Positions 10,720-21,782 of a DNA stretch of 64,000 nt are shown here, one piece after another. Source of the DNA: Shinisaurus crocodilurus (taxonomy: Eukaryota > Chordata > Lepidosauria > Squamata > Shinisauridae); contig CM037878.1 of the NCBI GenBank assembly GCA_021292165.1, positions 5,396,804-5,460,803 on the forward strand, written 5' to 3'. The notes under the pieces are model-generated. The model did not search any database, was not told where the DNA came from, and worked only from the letters and a program-made list of their open reading frames with translations. A program made the translations under genes and the position numbers. The stretch's first letter is position 1; each line of letters begins with the position of its first letter.

Positions 10720-12522
10720 CTAGCGATGGGTCCGTAAGTGACTGTGGAGGCCAATTCTAGATCCACACAGCTTCCCACAGTGAGGACACAGGTTACCAGA
10801 TAGAAGATGGTCCTGTAAAGGATTCATTTGACGTGCTTTTCGCTTAGCACGTTTCTCCCTTTCACCTTGCACTCGGGCTTCTTCAAAGTCCATGGAACCT
10901 TTGTGAAAGGCCAACCTCCATTTAGATCGTTCATGGGCCAGAGCTTCCCAGTTTTCGATGTTTATATTGCATTTTTTTAGATTAGCCTTATGAACATCTT
11001 TAAACCTCTTATATTGACCACCGATATTCCGCTTTCCATCCTTGAGTTGGGAGTAAAGTAACTGCTTTGGGAGACGGCAGTCAGGCATTCGAACAACATG
11101 ACCGGTCCACTGAAGTTGGCGTTGAAGGATCATTTTTTCAATGCTAGTAGTCTTTGCTTCTTCCAGTACACTGACATTTGTTCGCCTATCTTCCCAAGTA
11201 ATTCGCAGGATTTTCTGGAGGCAACGTTGATGAAACCTTTCAAGGAGGTGGAAGTGACGTTTATAGATAGTCCATGTTTCGCAGGCATACAATAAAGTTG
11301 GTAATACAATGGCTTCATAAACCAGTGTTTTGGTCTTCTTACAAATATCCCGATCCTCGAACACTCTATGTTTCATTCGAGAAAAAGCGGCACTTGCGGA
11401 GCTCAGACGATGCTGGATTTCACTGTCGATGTTAGCTGTAACAGAAAGATAGCTGCCAAGATAGAGAAAATGATTGACATTTTCCAGTATTGTCCCGCCA
11501 AGCTGGATAGATGGCATCACCGAAGGGTTAGCTTGCACTTGCTGATGAAGCACTTTGGTTTTTTTGATGTTAAGTGAGAGACCAAGTTTTTCGTATGCTT
11601 CTGCAAAAGCATTTAGGATAGTTTGGAGATCATCCTCTGAATGTGCGGAGACCACATTATCATCAGCATACTGAAGTTCCACAACGGAGGTTGTAATTAC
11701 CTTACTTTTTGCTTTCAGCCTGCTGAGATTAAAAAGCTTTCCATCTGTTCGATATATAATTCCCACACCGGTGGGAAGTTTCCCCTTGACAAGATGTAAA
11801 ACCATGGCGATGAAAATGGCAAATAATGTTGGGGCGATAACACATCCCTGTTTAACACCTGATCCCACTTTAAATGGAGCACCATGAGAGCCGTTGTTGT
11901 CCAAAACCGTTGCCGTCATGTTGTCATGGAGAAGTCGCAAGATATTCACAAATTTATTGGGGCATCCAATTTTCATAAGGATAGTCCAGAGAGCTGTACG
12001 GTCTGCAGTATCAAAGGCCTTAGCCAAATCGATAAATGCCATATAAAGGGGTTGATTTTGCTCCCGGCATTTTTCTTGGAGCTGACGTGCAGTAAAAATC
12101 ATGTCTACTGTCCCTCTAGAGGGGCGGAAACCATATTGAGTTTCAGGGAGGATCTCTTCTGAAATAGATAGAAGACGGTTTGCGAGAATCCTAGCAAATA
12201 TTTTACCTGCAGTTGCTAAGAGAGAAATGCCCCGATAGTTTCCACAGTCTGTTCTATCACCCTTCTTAAAGAGGGTGATAATTATGGCATCCCTGAAGTC
12301 TTCTGGGATCTCTTCTCTTATCCAGATTTTTTCGATGAGTTTATGAAGATGTTGTACAAGTTCGGGGCCCCCTTCTTTAAAGATTTCAGCAGGAATCCCA
12401 TCTGGTCCACTAGCTTTGTTGTTCTTCATTTGATTAATGGCTTTTTTTACTTCATCCAAAGTGGGGAGTATTGCAAGTTCCTCTTTAATTTGTTTTTGCG
12501 GGATTTGCGAAAAAAATCTCAT
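10720..12522 (-). pseudogene. RTE-group ORF: reverse transcriptase to C-terminal zinc finger
   Basis: A 600-codon open stretch. In order: an NKASGPDGIPAEIF motif (near residue 35), YRGISLL, QYGFRPSRGT, AFIDLAKAFD (the first catalytic aspartates), VKQGCVIAPTLF, and YADDNVV (the catalytic YADD-type motif, about residue 285). Then come FLYLGSYL and a thumb region with YACETWTIY. The end is CPHC...SHLRTH, which fits C-x2-C-x12-H-x3-H, a classical C2H2 finger. The apparent Met start is not real: the frame is entered only because of the shift at 12510-12516, and upstream coding continues in another frame. Confidence 0.9.
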
Positions 12523-13186
12523 TATCCACCTTAGATTTACGATTTAAAAGGTCATAGTAATGCTCTTTCCAACGCAGTGCAATAGACTCTTTGTCTTTTA
12601 AGAGTTTGGTGCCATCTTTTGATTGTAAAGGGTTTGTACCATAGGTTTTTGGTCCATAAATGGCCCTTGTGGCCTTAAAAAAGCCCCGTGCATCATGAGA
12701 TTCTGCAAGTTGTTGAATTTCTTCAGCTTTCTTTTTCCACCAAGTGTTCTTAAGTTCTCTTGTTCTTCTTTGGACCTCAGCCTTTGCGCTAGCATAGATT
12801 TTTTTCTTGGCAGCGCAGTTAATATCATTTTGCCATATTTGGAAGGCTTTCCTTTTTTGGTCAATTATATATTTAATCTCATTATCATTTTCATCAAACC
12901 AGTCCTGATGTTTCTTAGTTTCATATCCAATAGTTTGTTCACAAGCTGCAGTAATGGAGGTTTTCAGCTTAGACCAATGGTCCTCAATGTTGTCAGGAGG
13001 TTCCGTAGGTAGATGTTCCTTAAGAAGTGATTGAAGACGAGTTTGCTTAATAGGATCTTGAAGGGCTTGGATGTTCATTTTACGCCTTGGTTTCTTTCCT
13101 TGAAGCCTACGTTGGGGAGCAATGTTGATAACCATAGTGGACCGGATTAGTCGGTGGTCTGTCCAGCAGTCGTCGGCACTCACCAT
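12485..13186 (-). pseudogene. RTE-group ORF: end of endonuclease and linker before reverse transcriptase
   Basis: A 233-codon stretch. It starts near the endonuclease's last catalytic motif (SADDCWTDHRLI), then a basic, lysine- and glutamine-rich linker. It ends out of frame with the reverse transcriptase after the seven-A tract. Sequence between 13187 and 13298 continues the endonuclease up to the SINE. Confidence 0.85.
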
Positions 13187-13298
13187 GGCCCTAGTAAGAA
13201 GTACATCGCGGCGATTTCTAACACGGACAATTACATAATCCAGAAGATGCCAGTGCTTTGACCGTGGGTGCTGCCATGATGTTTTACACTTATTCTTT

Positions 13299-13437
13299 TG
13301 TCGAAAGCTAAGCAGGGTCAGGCCTGGTTATTACTTGGATGGGAGACCCCTCCTCTAGTTTCCTGCACTGAGCAGGGGGTTGGACTCGATAGCCTTGTAG
13401 GCTCCTTCCAGCTCTATGAACTATGAAATCTATGAAA
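13299..13437 (+). repeat. 5S-derived SINE, 5'-truncated (S3), inside the RTE LINE
   Basis: Runs from agctaagcagggtcaggcct to the CR1-like tail ctatgaaatctatgaa. It interrupts the endonuclease frame between the NTLF codons and the RQKNKC codons of the host LINE. A short gaaag repeat at both edges may be the target-site duplication, but this SINE also contains gaaag at that point, so it is ambiguous. Confidence 0.85.
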
Positions 13438-14037
13438 GAGCGTGTTTGTAATAGTGAGATTATGCTCTGCACATATAGACAAAAGTAAGAGTCCGTTCAG
13501 GTTGCTATTACCAACTCCGTCTTTTCCAATAGTTTCTGGCCATAAATCAAAGTCACGCCCGACTCTTGCATTAAAATCGCCCAGGAGGATAATTTTATCC
13601 TCCTTAGGTATCTCTGACAGGAGAGTGTCCAACTGGCTATAAAAACTTTCCTTGATGTCATCATCAGCATCTAATGTTGGTGCATAAGCGCTCAAAATAG
13701 TTACCTGTTGGTTATTGGCGAGCTTTAATCGAAGAGTTATCAGGCGTTCGTTAATGCCAGTAGGAACTTCTGACAAAGAGTTCACTAGTTCATTTTTGAT
13801 GGCAAAGCCTACTCCATGTATTCGTCGGTCCTGCTCAGGTAGTCCTTTCCAGAAGAAGGTATAACCTCCTTTTTCTTCTTTCAACTGTCCCTCTCCTGCC
13901 CTTCGAGTTTCTTGAAGTGCTGCTATGTCAATTTTAAACCGTCTCAGCTCCCTTGCAATAATAGCAGTCCTACGCTCAGGGCGTTCACTATCTATGTTAT
14001 CCAGCAATGTCCGTATATTCCATGTTCCAAAATTCAA
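13414..14037 (-). pseudogene. RTE-group ORF: AP-type endonuclease
   Basis: A 207-codon stretch with the expected motif order: GTWNIRTLLD at the start, LQETR (catalytic Glu) near residue 42, GVGFAIKN, SAYAPT, and LLGDFNARVG (Asp/Asn pair) near residue 150. This domain would nick the target DNA. The last few codons derive from the inserted SINE, so the C-terminus is artificial. The start matches the usual GTWN position in RTE-type proteins, so little is missing. Confidence 0.9.
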
Positions 14038-14775
14038 ATGTCTTTTTCGACCGCTAAAATGGTGACCCCACTGGACGCGGTAATCCAGTCAGGGGAGAAA
14101 GAGGTAGACTATGTTTAGGGCACCTTTTCTAGCCCCCTCCCCATACGGGGTGAGCAGAGTGGATCCTAAATAGGGCTGCTCAGTCATGGATACAGCTGCC
14201 GAGCTGCTCGACTACCTCGTTCCTTGAACAGGGCGACTGAGTCTGCATCCACCGCCCATGTGCTGGTCCATGACTAGGGGCTTCCAGATTCACAGTCCTG
14301 CCCCCGTCGCCATTCGCCAGTCGCCATGGGACTTTTTTTGTTTGTTTGTTTGTTTGGGTTGGGTTGGATGGGTTGGGTTGGAAGACGCCTGTGCGTGAAA
14401 CTGTTTTATGTGGGGAGATCAGTGCACAACGAATCGTCACACAAACTTGACAGAGTACGGCAGAGATCCAATGGCACGGTTACCCTGACTATTGGAAAAC
14501 CATTCTCTGCTGCAGCCTTCATCCGCCTTCACAGCCGTTGCAATTTAGGTTTAATTATCTTCCGCCTGTTCTGCCGTTGAGGACTTTATGTTTTGGATCG
14601 TTCTTTGTCTGGTTCCTCTCCCCGGACCTTACCGCCATGGCCTTACCCTCGCCGGATCGTCACCTTGAAGTGGTGAGTGGGCTTGCGTGTTCCGATGAAT
14701 CCTGTGAGCAATGCCGTCGGGAGCTATATACTCCCAGTAGAGTCACCCATAAAAAAATTATATATAATATATAAT

Positions 14776-14839
14776 TGTGTGTGTGTACATATTTGTGTGT
14801 GTGTGCGTGTGTGTGTGTGTGCATACACACACACACACA
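14776..14839. repeat. (GT)n / (CA)n inverted microsatellite
   Basis: GT-rich runs are followed directly by an ACAC run. The tract could fold on itself. It lies just upstream of the LINE's apparent 5' end. Confidence 0.8.
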
Positions 14840-14984
14840 GAATGTTGGACATGTTGGAATGAAAGGCAATGAACTGATGGGCGAGGTTGCCAAGATGGCA
14901 GCTGAACTTGCCAGTAGTCATGCCGGAATCCAGATAAGCGATTTTGACCCCCATTTCCAAATCTAAAGTGGTAGTACACATCAT

Positions 14985-15392
14985 AATCATCATCATCATC
15001 ATCAGCATCATCATCAGGCGATCACTCGTGACCGAGTAAGATTGTCTTCCAGAATAAAAATTTACAAAAAGGAAATTTTAAAAGGAGGCAGTTCTAAAGA
15101 AAAATTGTGTAGACTCTAGCGATGGGTCCGTAAGTGACTGTGGAGGCCAATTCTAGATCCACACAGCTTCCCACAGTGAGGACACAGGTTACCAGATGGA
15201 AGACGGTCCTGTAAAGGATTCGTTTGACGTGCTTTTTGCCTAGCACGTTTCTCCCTTTCACCTTGCACTCGGGCTTCTTCAAAATCCATGGAACCCTTGT
15301 GAAAGGCCAACCTCCAGTTAGATCGTTCATGGGCCAGAGCTTCCCAGTTTTCGATGTTTATATTGCATTTTTTTAGATTAGCCTTAAGAACA
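14985..15392 (-). mobile_element. RTE-group LINE, 3' end
   Basis: An (ATC)n tail (interrupted by agc), then ggcgatcactcgtgaccgag and the antisense of the C-terminal finger. It carries a small extra A-rich duplication near 15050-15090 and several substitutions compared with the copy at 10629. It is truncated at gattagccttaagaac. Confidence 0.85.
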
Positions 15393-15405
15393 ACTTGCTA
15401 CCTGG

Positions 15406-15958
15406 TTCTATTTTAATGGGCAGTGCAGGCAGGTGTGGGTAGAGGATGCTCCCAATTTTGCCTGGAACCTTCTGCATGCGCCCTACCGCTGAGCTGTGGG
15501 CCTTCCACCTGATTCTTCCGCCTGTGACAGCTGGCCCTAAGAAATTCCTGTTCGGGAGATCTCAGGACACAGAGCAGCAGGCCACGCCCAGGATGCTACG
15601 GCCAGGCCAGGCCCGGTTACCTCCCAGCCAGGAAGGTATAGATGTGTGATTTTCCCTGGAGAAAGACTCCATATTGTGGATGCTTTATGGGAGAAAAAAT
15701 TTAAAAAGGCATGGAAGACAAAAAGAGGAGCTGGTGATGGCGATCTCGGGAGGTGTCCCGATAAGCATCTTCGCACACCCGAGGGAGGGCCAGCGCTCGT
15801 TGTGCGAGGAGAAGCAAGGGTCTTGACGTCAAACTGCTCGCTCGGAGAGTTTTGAAAACACAGAAGGCAGTTGGCTCCAAAGGCGAGATGGCAAGATTAG
15901 AAGGGAGGGGGGCTAAAAGAAAGGAAAGAAAGAAAGAAATCCGTTGAAGGCTCCAGAG
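15406..15958. other. Mostly unassigned; tRNA-SINE remnant
   Basis: 15468-15515 (aaccttctgcatgcgcccta, ccgctgagctgtgggcc) is a minus-strand remnant of the second tRNA-derived SINE family. A GAAA-rich run lies near 15917-15940. Confidence 0.45.
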
Positions 15959-16049
15959 CAGTGTTCTCCAACCTTGGGTCCCCAGATGTTTTTGGCCTAC
16001 AACTCCCAGCGTGCCCCAGCCCAAGGGGACCCAAGGTTGGAGAACACTG
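15959..16049. mobile_element. Family A, internally deleted 91 bp (A4)
   Basis: The left arm is intact to about gcgtgccccagcc, then joins ccaaggggacccaaggttgg of the right arm, so the deletion is asymmetric. An exact 8 bp duplication, ctccagag, lies at 15951-15958 and 16050-16057. Confidence 0.9.
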
Positions 16050-16111
16050 CTCCAGAGGCTTCTGTACTGAGACAGAGCTTTCAAAATGCTTTGCTGGGGC
16101 AGCATACGTTG

Positions 16112-16295
16112 ATGTCATGGTGGTACATAGGAAGCTGCCTAGTTCCAGGTAGCGGTTCTGCAGGGTCTTGCACAGAGCATCCTTTTCCACCCTGCAACCT
16201 GAGCTCTTTTAAATTGGAGGTGCTCAGGATAGAAGCTGCTGCGACCTTCTGTGTGCAACACGTGCGTCCTGCCGCCGAGCTGCGGCTCCTGCCCA
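16112..16295 (-). repeat. tRNA-derived SINE (second tRNA family)
   Basis: Minus strand: tacataggaagctgcctag is the SINE's 3' end, followed by a middle region and a degenerate tRNA-like head (ccgccgagctgcgg). Confidence 0.55.
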
Positions 16296-16815
16296 CCGTG
16301 ACTCACGGGCGGCGTGGAGTGATGTGGCAACTCTTGATTGGCCGGATGTGACCTGGGTGCAGATTGGGTCGCCAAATCTTGATTTTTGGGTTAGGGCTTT
16401 TCCTGGGAAACAAATGACTGGCTGAAGATGCTGATTCGGTCTCTGGCATGTGGTTTCTCCAGTTCTGATTTTGCCTTCGTGGAAGGGACTCTTCGGTCCT
16501 ACTTTTCCAGAATGCTGATCTCTTTAGCCCTGTTTTTCTAATTCTTCTCTGGCAGGCTGCCCTCTCTCTCTCTCTTTCCTTGGGGGCAAAGATCTCCACC
16601 AAAGAAACTTGAATTCGGCAGAGTAAGCCATGCGAAAGAGGTGGGTGGATGGTATAGGTAAGTGCTGTGTGTACTGTGCGCTTAAAATAAAATAAGAATT
16701 CTCTTCCGAAGCATCCCAAATTCTGCACTGAGAACAAAAACCACTTCTGCTTCCTGTTTTGACATATATACATTAAGCAAATCTCTATACAGCAGGTTAT
16801 CTTGCATACTGGGAT
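16296..16815. other. Unassigned sequence
   Basis: A minus-strand open frame of 184 codons covers this area but shows no domain, and it starts inside the following SINE. I treat it as chance. A (CT)n-rich run is near 16562. Confidence 0.4.
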
Positions 16816-17030
16816 TGTTGGGACTGGGACTCGGGAGATCTGGTTTCTAGTCCCCACTTGGCCATGAAGCTCACTGGGTGACTTTGGGCCAGTCAGAGGC
16901 TCTCAGCCTAACCTACCTCACAGGGTTGTTGTGATAATAAAATGGAGAGGAGGGGGATCACGTAAGCCACCTTCGGCTCCTTGTAAGAGGAAAAAAGGTG
17001 GGATATATAAATGTAGTAATTATAATTATA
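16816..17030 (+). repeat. tRNA-derived SINE with L2-like tail, 5'-truncated (T2)
   Basis: Begins inside the head (ttgggactgggactcggg) and continues through the MIR-like centre to ataaatgtagtaattataa. A Tigger-like element abuts its tail. Confidence 0.75.
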
Positions 17031-17293
17031 CAGTAATACCTTGGATTGCAAACATAATTCATTCCAGAACCATGCTTGTAATCCAAAACACTCTTATATC
17101 AAAGCGAGTCTCTGGCGGGCATTAGCGGGGCCGATTTCGGCCCGCTATGCCTGCTTGAGGTGAGCGGTTACATCCCTACGACTACTTGTCTTGCAAGACC
17201 TTGCTCGTTTATCAAGTCAAAATTTTTAAAATTTTTTTGCTTGTCTTGCAAAACGCTCTCAGACCAAGTTACTTGCAATCCAAGGTATTACTG
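17031..17293. mobile_element. Tigger/mariner-like MITE (family H)
   Basis: Terminal inverted repeats cagtaataccttggattgc and the complement of gcaatccaaggtattactg. A TA dinucleotide flanks both ends (17029-17030, 17294-17295). The cagtnntacctng start and TA target are typical of Tc1/mariner Tigger-type non-autonomous elements. Length is 263 bp with no coding capacity. Confidence 0.85.
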
Positions 17294-17744
17294 TAATTAT
17301 ATACTCCTAGAGACATAATATGTGTATAGAACTTTTCCTAAATGCTTACAGTAATCCACTTACATCATTATAGAAATCCTCGCAACAACCCTGCGAGCTG
17401 GGCCAGTGGTGGTGTTTCCATATCGCAAAGAGAAGGCTGAGGTCAAGAGGTCGGGGGGCTTGCTTTAGGCTCCCTAGTGGGACCGGCATACGGGCCTCTA
17501 AAGCCCCACTCTCTTCTTAGCCCCCATTTTTGGCTTCTGAGACCTCTTCCAAGAATTGCCAGTGTGCACGGACAGCTTGCCATGCTGTGACAGCCGGCTT
17601 GTGGAGTACCTTAAAATGACTTCCAGGCGGCGGCGGCGGCGACAGTAAAAGAGGGAACCCTCAAATAGCGGCAACTTTATGACTGTGAAGCGCACAGTGC
17701 TTATTGGCTTGCTGAAGATAGATATCCCAAGCGAGGCTGTAGAA
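17294..17744. other. Weak MIR-like trace, otherwise unassigned
   Basis: aatcctcgcaacaaccctgc near 17370 resembles the MIR core of vertebrate SINEs. A short (CGG)n run is near 17628-17641. Confidence 0.35.
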
Positions 17745-17879
17745 CAGTGTTCTCCAACCTTGGGTCCCCAGATGTTTTTGGCCTACAACTCCCAGCATGC
17801 CCCAGCCAGCTACGCTGGCTGGGGCATGCTGGGAGTTGTAGGCCAAAAACATCTGGGGACCCAAGGTTGGAGAACACTG
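17745..17879. mobile_element. Palindromic hAT MITE family A (A5), full 135 bp
   Basis: 66 bp arms with loop tac. An exact 8 bp duplication, ctgtagaa, lies at 17737-17744 and 17880-17887. Confidence 0.92.
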
Positions 17880-18226
17880 CTGTAGAAGTACGATCCTTTC
17901 AGCTTGGGATGTAGGAGGAGCATGTTGCTGCACCAAACTGTTGTGCGTAAGCCAGGCGGACCGGCTCTGTTTTTGAATGGGGGGAGAGAAAGAGAGGGCA
18001 GTAGCTGCACAGAGCTTTGAACGAGAAGTGAGGGATGCGCAATAAGCTGGTTGGCGCTCTGAGGGGCGAAGAGCAATGGCGGCCCGCCCACGCCACTTAC
18101 CTGCAGATACTGGCTTGATCAGGTGATGCCGTTTTGGAAGACGTGGAAGATGCGTCAGGCTTTGCACATCCTTGCGTGTTCGCCAGTTCTGAGCAAGAGC
18201 ATTGTGGGAGTGAAAACCATGGAACC
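17880..18226. other. Unassigned sequence
   Basis: No recognised element. Confidence 0.35.
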
Positions 18227-18612
18227 CTAGAATCACAGGAAGTTAGGGTTGGAAGGGACCTTGGGAGATCATCTAGTCCAACCCCCTGCTCTGTGCAGGC
18301 TCTGCACTGCAGGGTGTGGCTACAGCCTCCGTGACAGGTGGCTGTCCAGACTCTGCTTAAATATCTTCAGCAAAGGAGAGCCCGCCGCCTCCCGAAGCTG
18401 CCTCTTCCGCTGCCTCTCGGGCGGTTAAGAAGTTTCTCCTCGTGTTCAGCCGAAATCTGCCTTCCACCCGCTGTTTCTAGTCCTGTCCTCTGGAGCGACA
18501 GAGAACAAGTCTGCTCCATCTTCTGCATGACAGCACTTCGGATAATCGTGTCTCCCCTTAATTTTCTCTTCTCCGGGTTAACCATACCCAGCTCGTTCCA
18601 CCATTCCTCCTA
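18227..18612 (-). mobile_element. Older CR1 subfamily, 3' end
   Basis: Minus strand: tagaatcacaggaagttagg, ttggaagggaccttgggag, then the C-terminal coding remnant and ctggagcgacagagaacaag, ctgctccatcttctgcatga. Diverged from the young CR1 copies but collinear with them. Confidence 0.75.
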
Positions 18613-20900
18613 GGACTTGGTTCATTAAATAGACTGTTAAATAACTGCCCGGCGTGTCCGTGTGACGCTTGCCAATTTTAGCTGCGCGCTCAGGAGCAGG
18701 AATGCATCCGATGACGTAAAATGGAGACAAGGTAGATAGATGCCACCGTGTCTGCAGGGGCCGCTTCTTCTGAGAAATACCCGGGGTCTTCCTGCTTTCC
18801 TTGCATGCATCATAAAGAAGTGCTTACGGGTCTCTGCTGGCCTAGTTCTGCCTGCCTGTTAATCCCTTGTTTTGCAATGTGTGTCATAATTACATGGCTA
18901 TAACTTACGGGGAAGGGGTGGGAGCGTGAGCAAGATGGAACCCGGTTACTGTATCAAAGACCTCCCCTAGGGCTTTCCTGCTAATCCAGATCTGTGATAG
19001 GCCCCATTAAATCTGAATCTCAGACAATCCTGGTGTGTGTCGCCAATATGTTGCTGATAGCTATGCAAACTCCGTGGGGCAGAGACCGGTGGCTTCCTTT
19101 CCCCCCCCGGGGCATGTGGCAGGGAAGTGCTGTTGGTAAAGTGCTGTGAACAGTGCCCCTGTGTGGCAGATGTGGCGTTCAGCAGGGAGGGCCAGTCAGG
19201 GTTTTTCAGCAAGTGAAGTAGAACTAAGTACGGACACGGTCCTGCATCGCACTGTGGACTTGGGTGCAAAAAACCCAACAACCTGCATTTAAATGGCAAA
19301 ATACACACACCGTCAATTTTGAACAGGGCACAAACTTATAAACTGATGGGCTCCCCTGCAATAAACTGTGTGTGTGTGTGCGCGTGCGCGCGTGCGGATT
19401 GTGGGGAAATTGGATCATGTTAACTGATTTTGAACATAGGGACGTTGTGCCTGATCTGCTCTAAGATACTTAAAAAGAAAACATTCTAGGATAAATTTCA
19501 GTCCAGTTTATAATGGGAGTTTCGAATTGTTTTTGTTTTGTAGAGCAAACTATCATTTATAGCAAGGGTGCTGAACCATAGGCCCACGGCTCAAGTCTGG
19601 CCCTCCAGGGGCCGCCAGATGGCCAAGCGCCACTGCCACTTGCTTGGTGGTTTCCTGCCTTTTGCGTGGTTTGTTTCCCCCATTCTCAATGGTTGGAATG
19701 CCTCCCCTAAGGCTTAGTTACTGGCAGAAAGAGATTTTGGGCGCAATCCAATTGAGATGATCATCACCTCCTCGCTCCTCCCGCTCCACATTTTCGCTAG
19801 ATGCTATTTCAGAAGGGGAGGGGAGGAGGCTGGAGCAACTTCAGGATATCTCATACCCTGGTCGCTCCAGTCTCCTCACTCCTTGAAACAACCCCTTCAA
19901 CCCCTCTCCAAGCTCAAGTTCCTGACCTTGGATAGGCAACTGGCGCGGTTCTTTCCACGTCGGCTGCGAGGGGGGTTGGAGCGTGGATTCCTCCCTCCGA
20001 GGTTGGAGCTCTGTCTTTGACCTTGGATCTGGGAATCCAAAGTATCCTACGCCCCCCCATGATGTCTAGGAGCCATAGGAGCGCTCCCTTAAGCTACAAT
20101 ATGCTGGTATTTGGGGGCATTTTGGCCTCACCCTTTTGCCCACCTCTGTTGCCTTCAGCCCCACCCAGCGCTGGAATACAGCTCCCAAGAGTTTCTCTAA
20201 CACTGAATTCGGCCCTTGGGCTAAAAGCAGTTCAGCACTCCTCATTTATATAATGATACGGTAGAATACAATGTCCCATTATGAACAAAAGGGAGACTTA
20301 TAAATAATATGTAATTAACCCACTGAAAAGAAACAAAACAGAATAAAAGGGGTTTGGATGATAGGTTTTCCAAATTAATAGTTAAAGGGAAACTGAGGCT
20401 GAAACAAGATTTACAAGATCCACAAAAAGAAGTAAGTCTGTCCTGGTATCGATACAGCATTTGCTTTGTCCCTTGCAGCATTCCCGCAGACTGGCTGGCT
20501 TTGAAAAACGATTTGTGTCTGGAACTGCACCTTCTAGGCCTCTGTCCGGGACATGTGGGTGGAGCATTGGCCCATGAGGTTCCAAAAAGTGGGAAAGGGA
20601 TTGGGAATTGTGTTAGATCGAGCGAAGCAGATTACAGTTTGGTCCTGTGTACCGTTCAGTTCCCCAGCACTTAACGTTAGTTTAAACCAATCCCCGCTGT
20701 TTTATTGTGGATTTTGTATTTTATGATTTTATGCTGGAGTATTGAAAACAATTTTATTGGATGGCTTTATTAGTGATGTGGGCTTTCCAGAAAATTGTGA
20801 ATTTGGAAATTTTTTTCCCACGGAAAAATCAAGCACTGGAAGATTTTCTGCCCCACATTGCTGGGCTTTATAAAAGTATTCAATGATTAAAAAAAAAAAA
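18613..20900. other. Long unassigned stretch
   Basis: About 2.3 kb with little that I can name. 19371-19397 is a GT/GC microsatellite. 19565-19640 (gcaagggtgctgaaccatag, tctggccctccaggggcc) resembles one end of a hAT-type element. 20240-20480 is AT-rich. No coding exon or RNA gene is supported. Confidence 0.4.
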
Positions 20901-21619
20901 CCCTACCGGGTTAAGACCAGAGTTAAGGCTACCACCTGTTGGCTCAAGCTGCTCAAAGCCAGGAAATGAGGAGCTAAGTCTGATGCCATAATGAACATCC
21001 CCGCGATCCGCGATGACGTTGTGCAATGTCACAAACTGTGCTTGCTTATATCTTGCCCTCCACGCACCTACACTTTTTCTTGGCCTTTCCGGCCCAAACC
21101 CAGATGGGGAGGATGGAGTGCCAGGGGTCATGTTGCCCTGGTCCTGCTTCTGCGTTGCCTTATGAAGCAAATGACTCTTACTGCAGTGTTCTCCAACCTT
21201 GGGTCCCCAGATGTTTTTGGCCTACAACTCCCAGCATGCCCCAGCCAGCATAGCTGGCTGGGGCATGCTGGGAGTTGTAGGCCAAAAACATCTGGGGACC
21301 CAAGGTTGGAGAACACTGCCCTAGAAGAATTCTCCTGTGAGTTGACCCATGCTGGTTCGTTAACAGCGAGAGGGGCGACCTCTGCTAGCAGTGAGACGGT
21401 CTGCTTCATAAGGCATTGCAGGACCAGGACGTTGTGGAGCGTCTTTGCCGACCCACGAAAAGTGTGGATGCAAGTGAGGGTAAGTTGGAAGCGAGCACAA
21501 TTCGTGGCATTGCACAACACCCTTCCTGATCATGGGGCACTCAAGGCATCAGGCATCGCTTCCCGTTTCCTGGCTGTGTGCAGCTTGAGGCCTTTTACTC
21601 TGGTCTGAAACCGGCAGGA
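20901..21619. mobile_element. Long inverted-repeat element (family K) around family A copy A6
   Basis: The left arm (20901-21183) and right arm (21391-21619) are imperfect reverse complements. For example, gctcctcatttcctggc (complement of the left arm) aligns with gcttcccgtttcctggc. Likewise tgcttcataaggcaacgcag aligns with tgcttcataaggcattgcag, and the outer ends read cctaccggg and ccggcagg. The right arm lacks about 55 bases present in the left. Either a long-TIR non-autonomous element or an inverted duplication would explain it. Confidence 0.75.
21184..21318. mobile_element. Palindromic hAT MITE family A (A6), full 135 bp, no TSD
   Basis: 66 bp arms with loop ata. The flanks tcttactg and ccctagaa do not match, unlike most other copies. 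It occupies the loop of family K. Confidence 0.9.
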
Positions 21620-21782
21620 ATTTTTGATCACTGAATTTCACTGTTCTTTGGAAAGGCGGATTTCTCATTACAATGTTGGCAGGCCTACCCTTTCGTTGTG
21701 TGCTTGAATCTGCTTTCTTGCAAGTTTACCTACGTGATAAATGGGATTAGTAGGTATAATACTTAAGTAAATGGTAATCAAT

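Larger units (their letters stand above)
10629..14756 (-). mobile_element. RTE-group LINE, nearly full length, inactivated
   Basis: The minus-strand element runs from an inferred 5' UTR (upstream of about 14040, to near 14756) through a single long coding region to a short 3' UTR and (gat)n tail at 10629-10645. The coding region encodes an AP-type endonuclease, a reverse transcriptase and a terminal zinc finger. It is broken by a 5S-type SINE at 13299-13437 and by a one-base run-length shift at the seven-A tract 12510-12516. I call it RTE-group from its domain order, YADD motif, FLYLGS motif and microsatellite tail. It is not BovB, and assignment to a named RTE-like clade needs a phylogeny. 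Confidence 0.88.

Noticed and set aside
10720..12522. 600-codon open frame as a possible host gene
   Set aside because: It is LINE reverse transcriptase (YADD, FLYLGS and other motifs) with microsatellite-tailed copies nearby.
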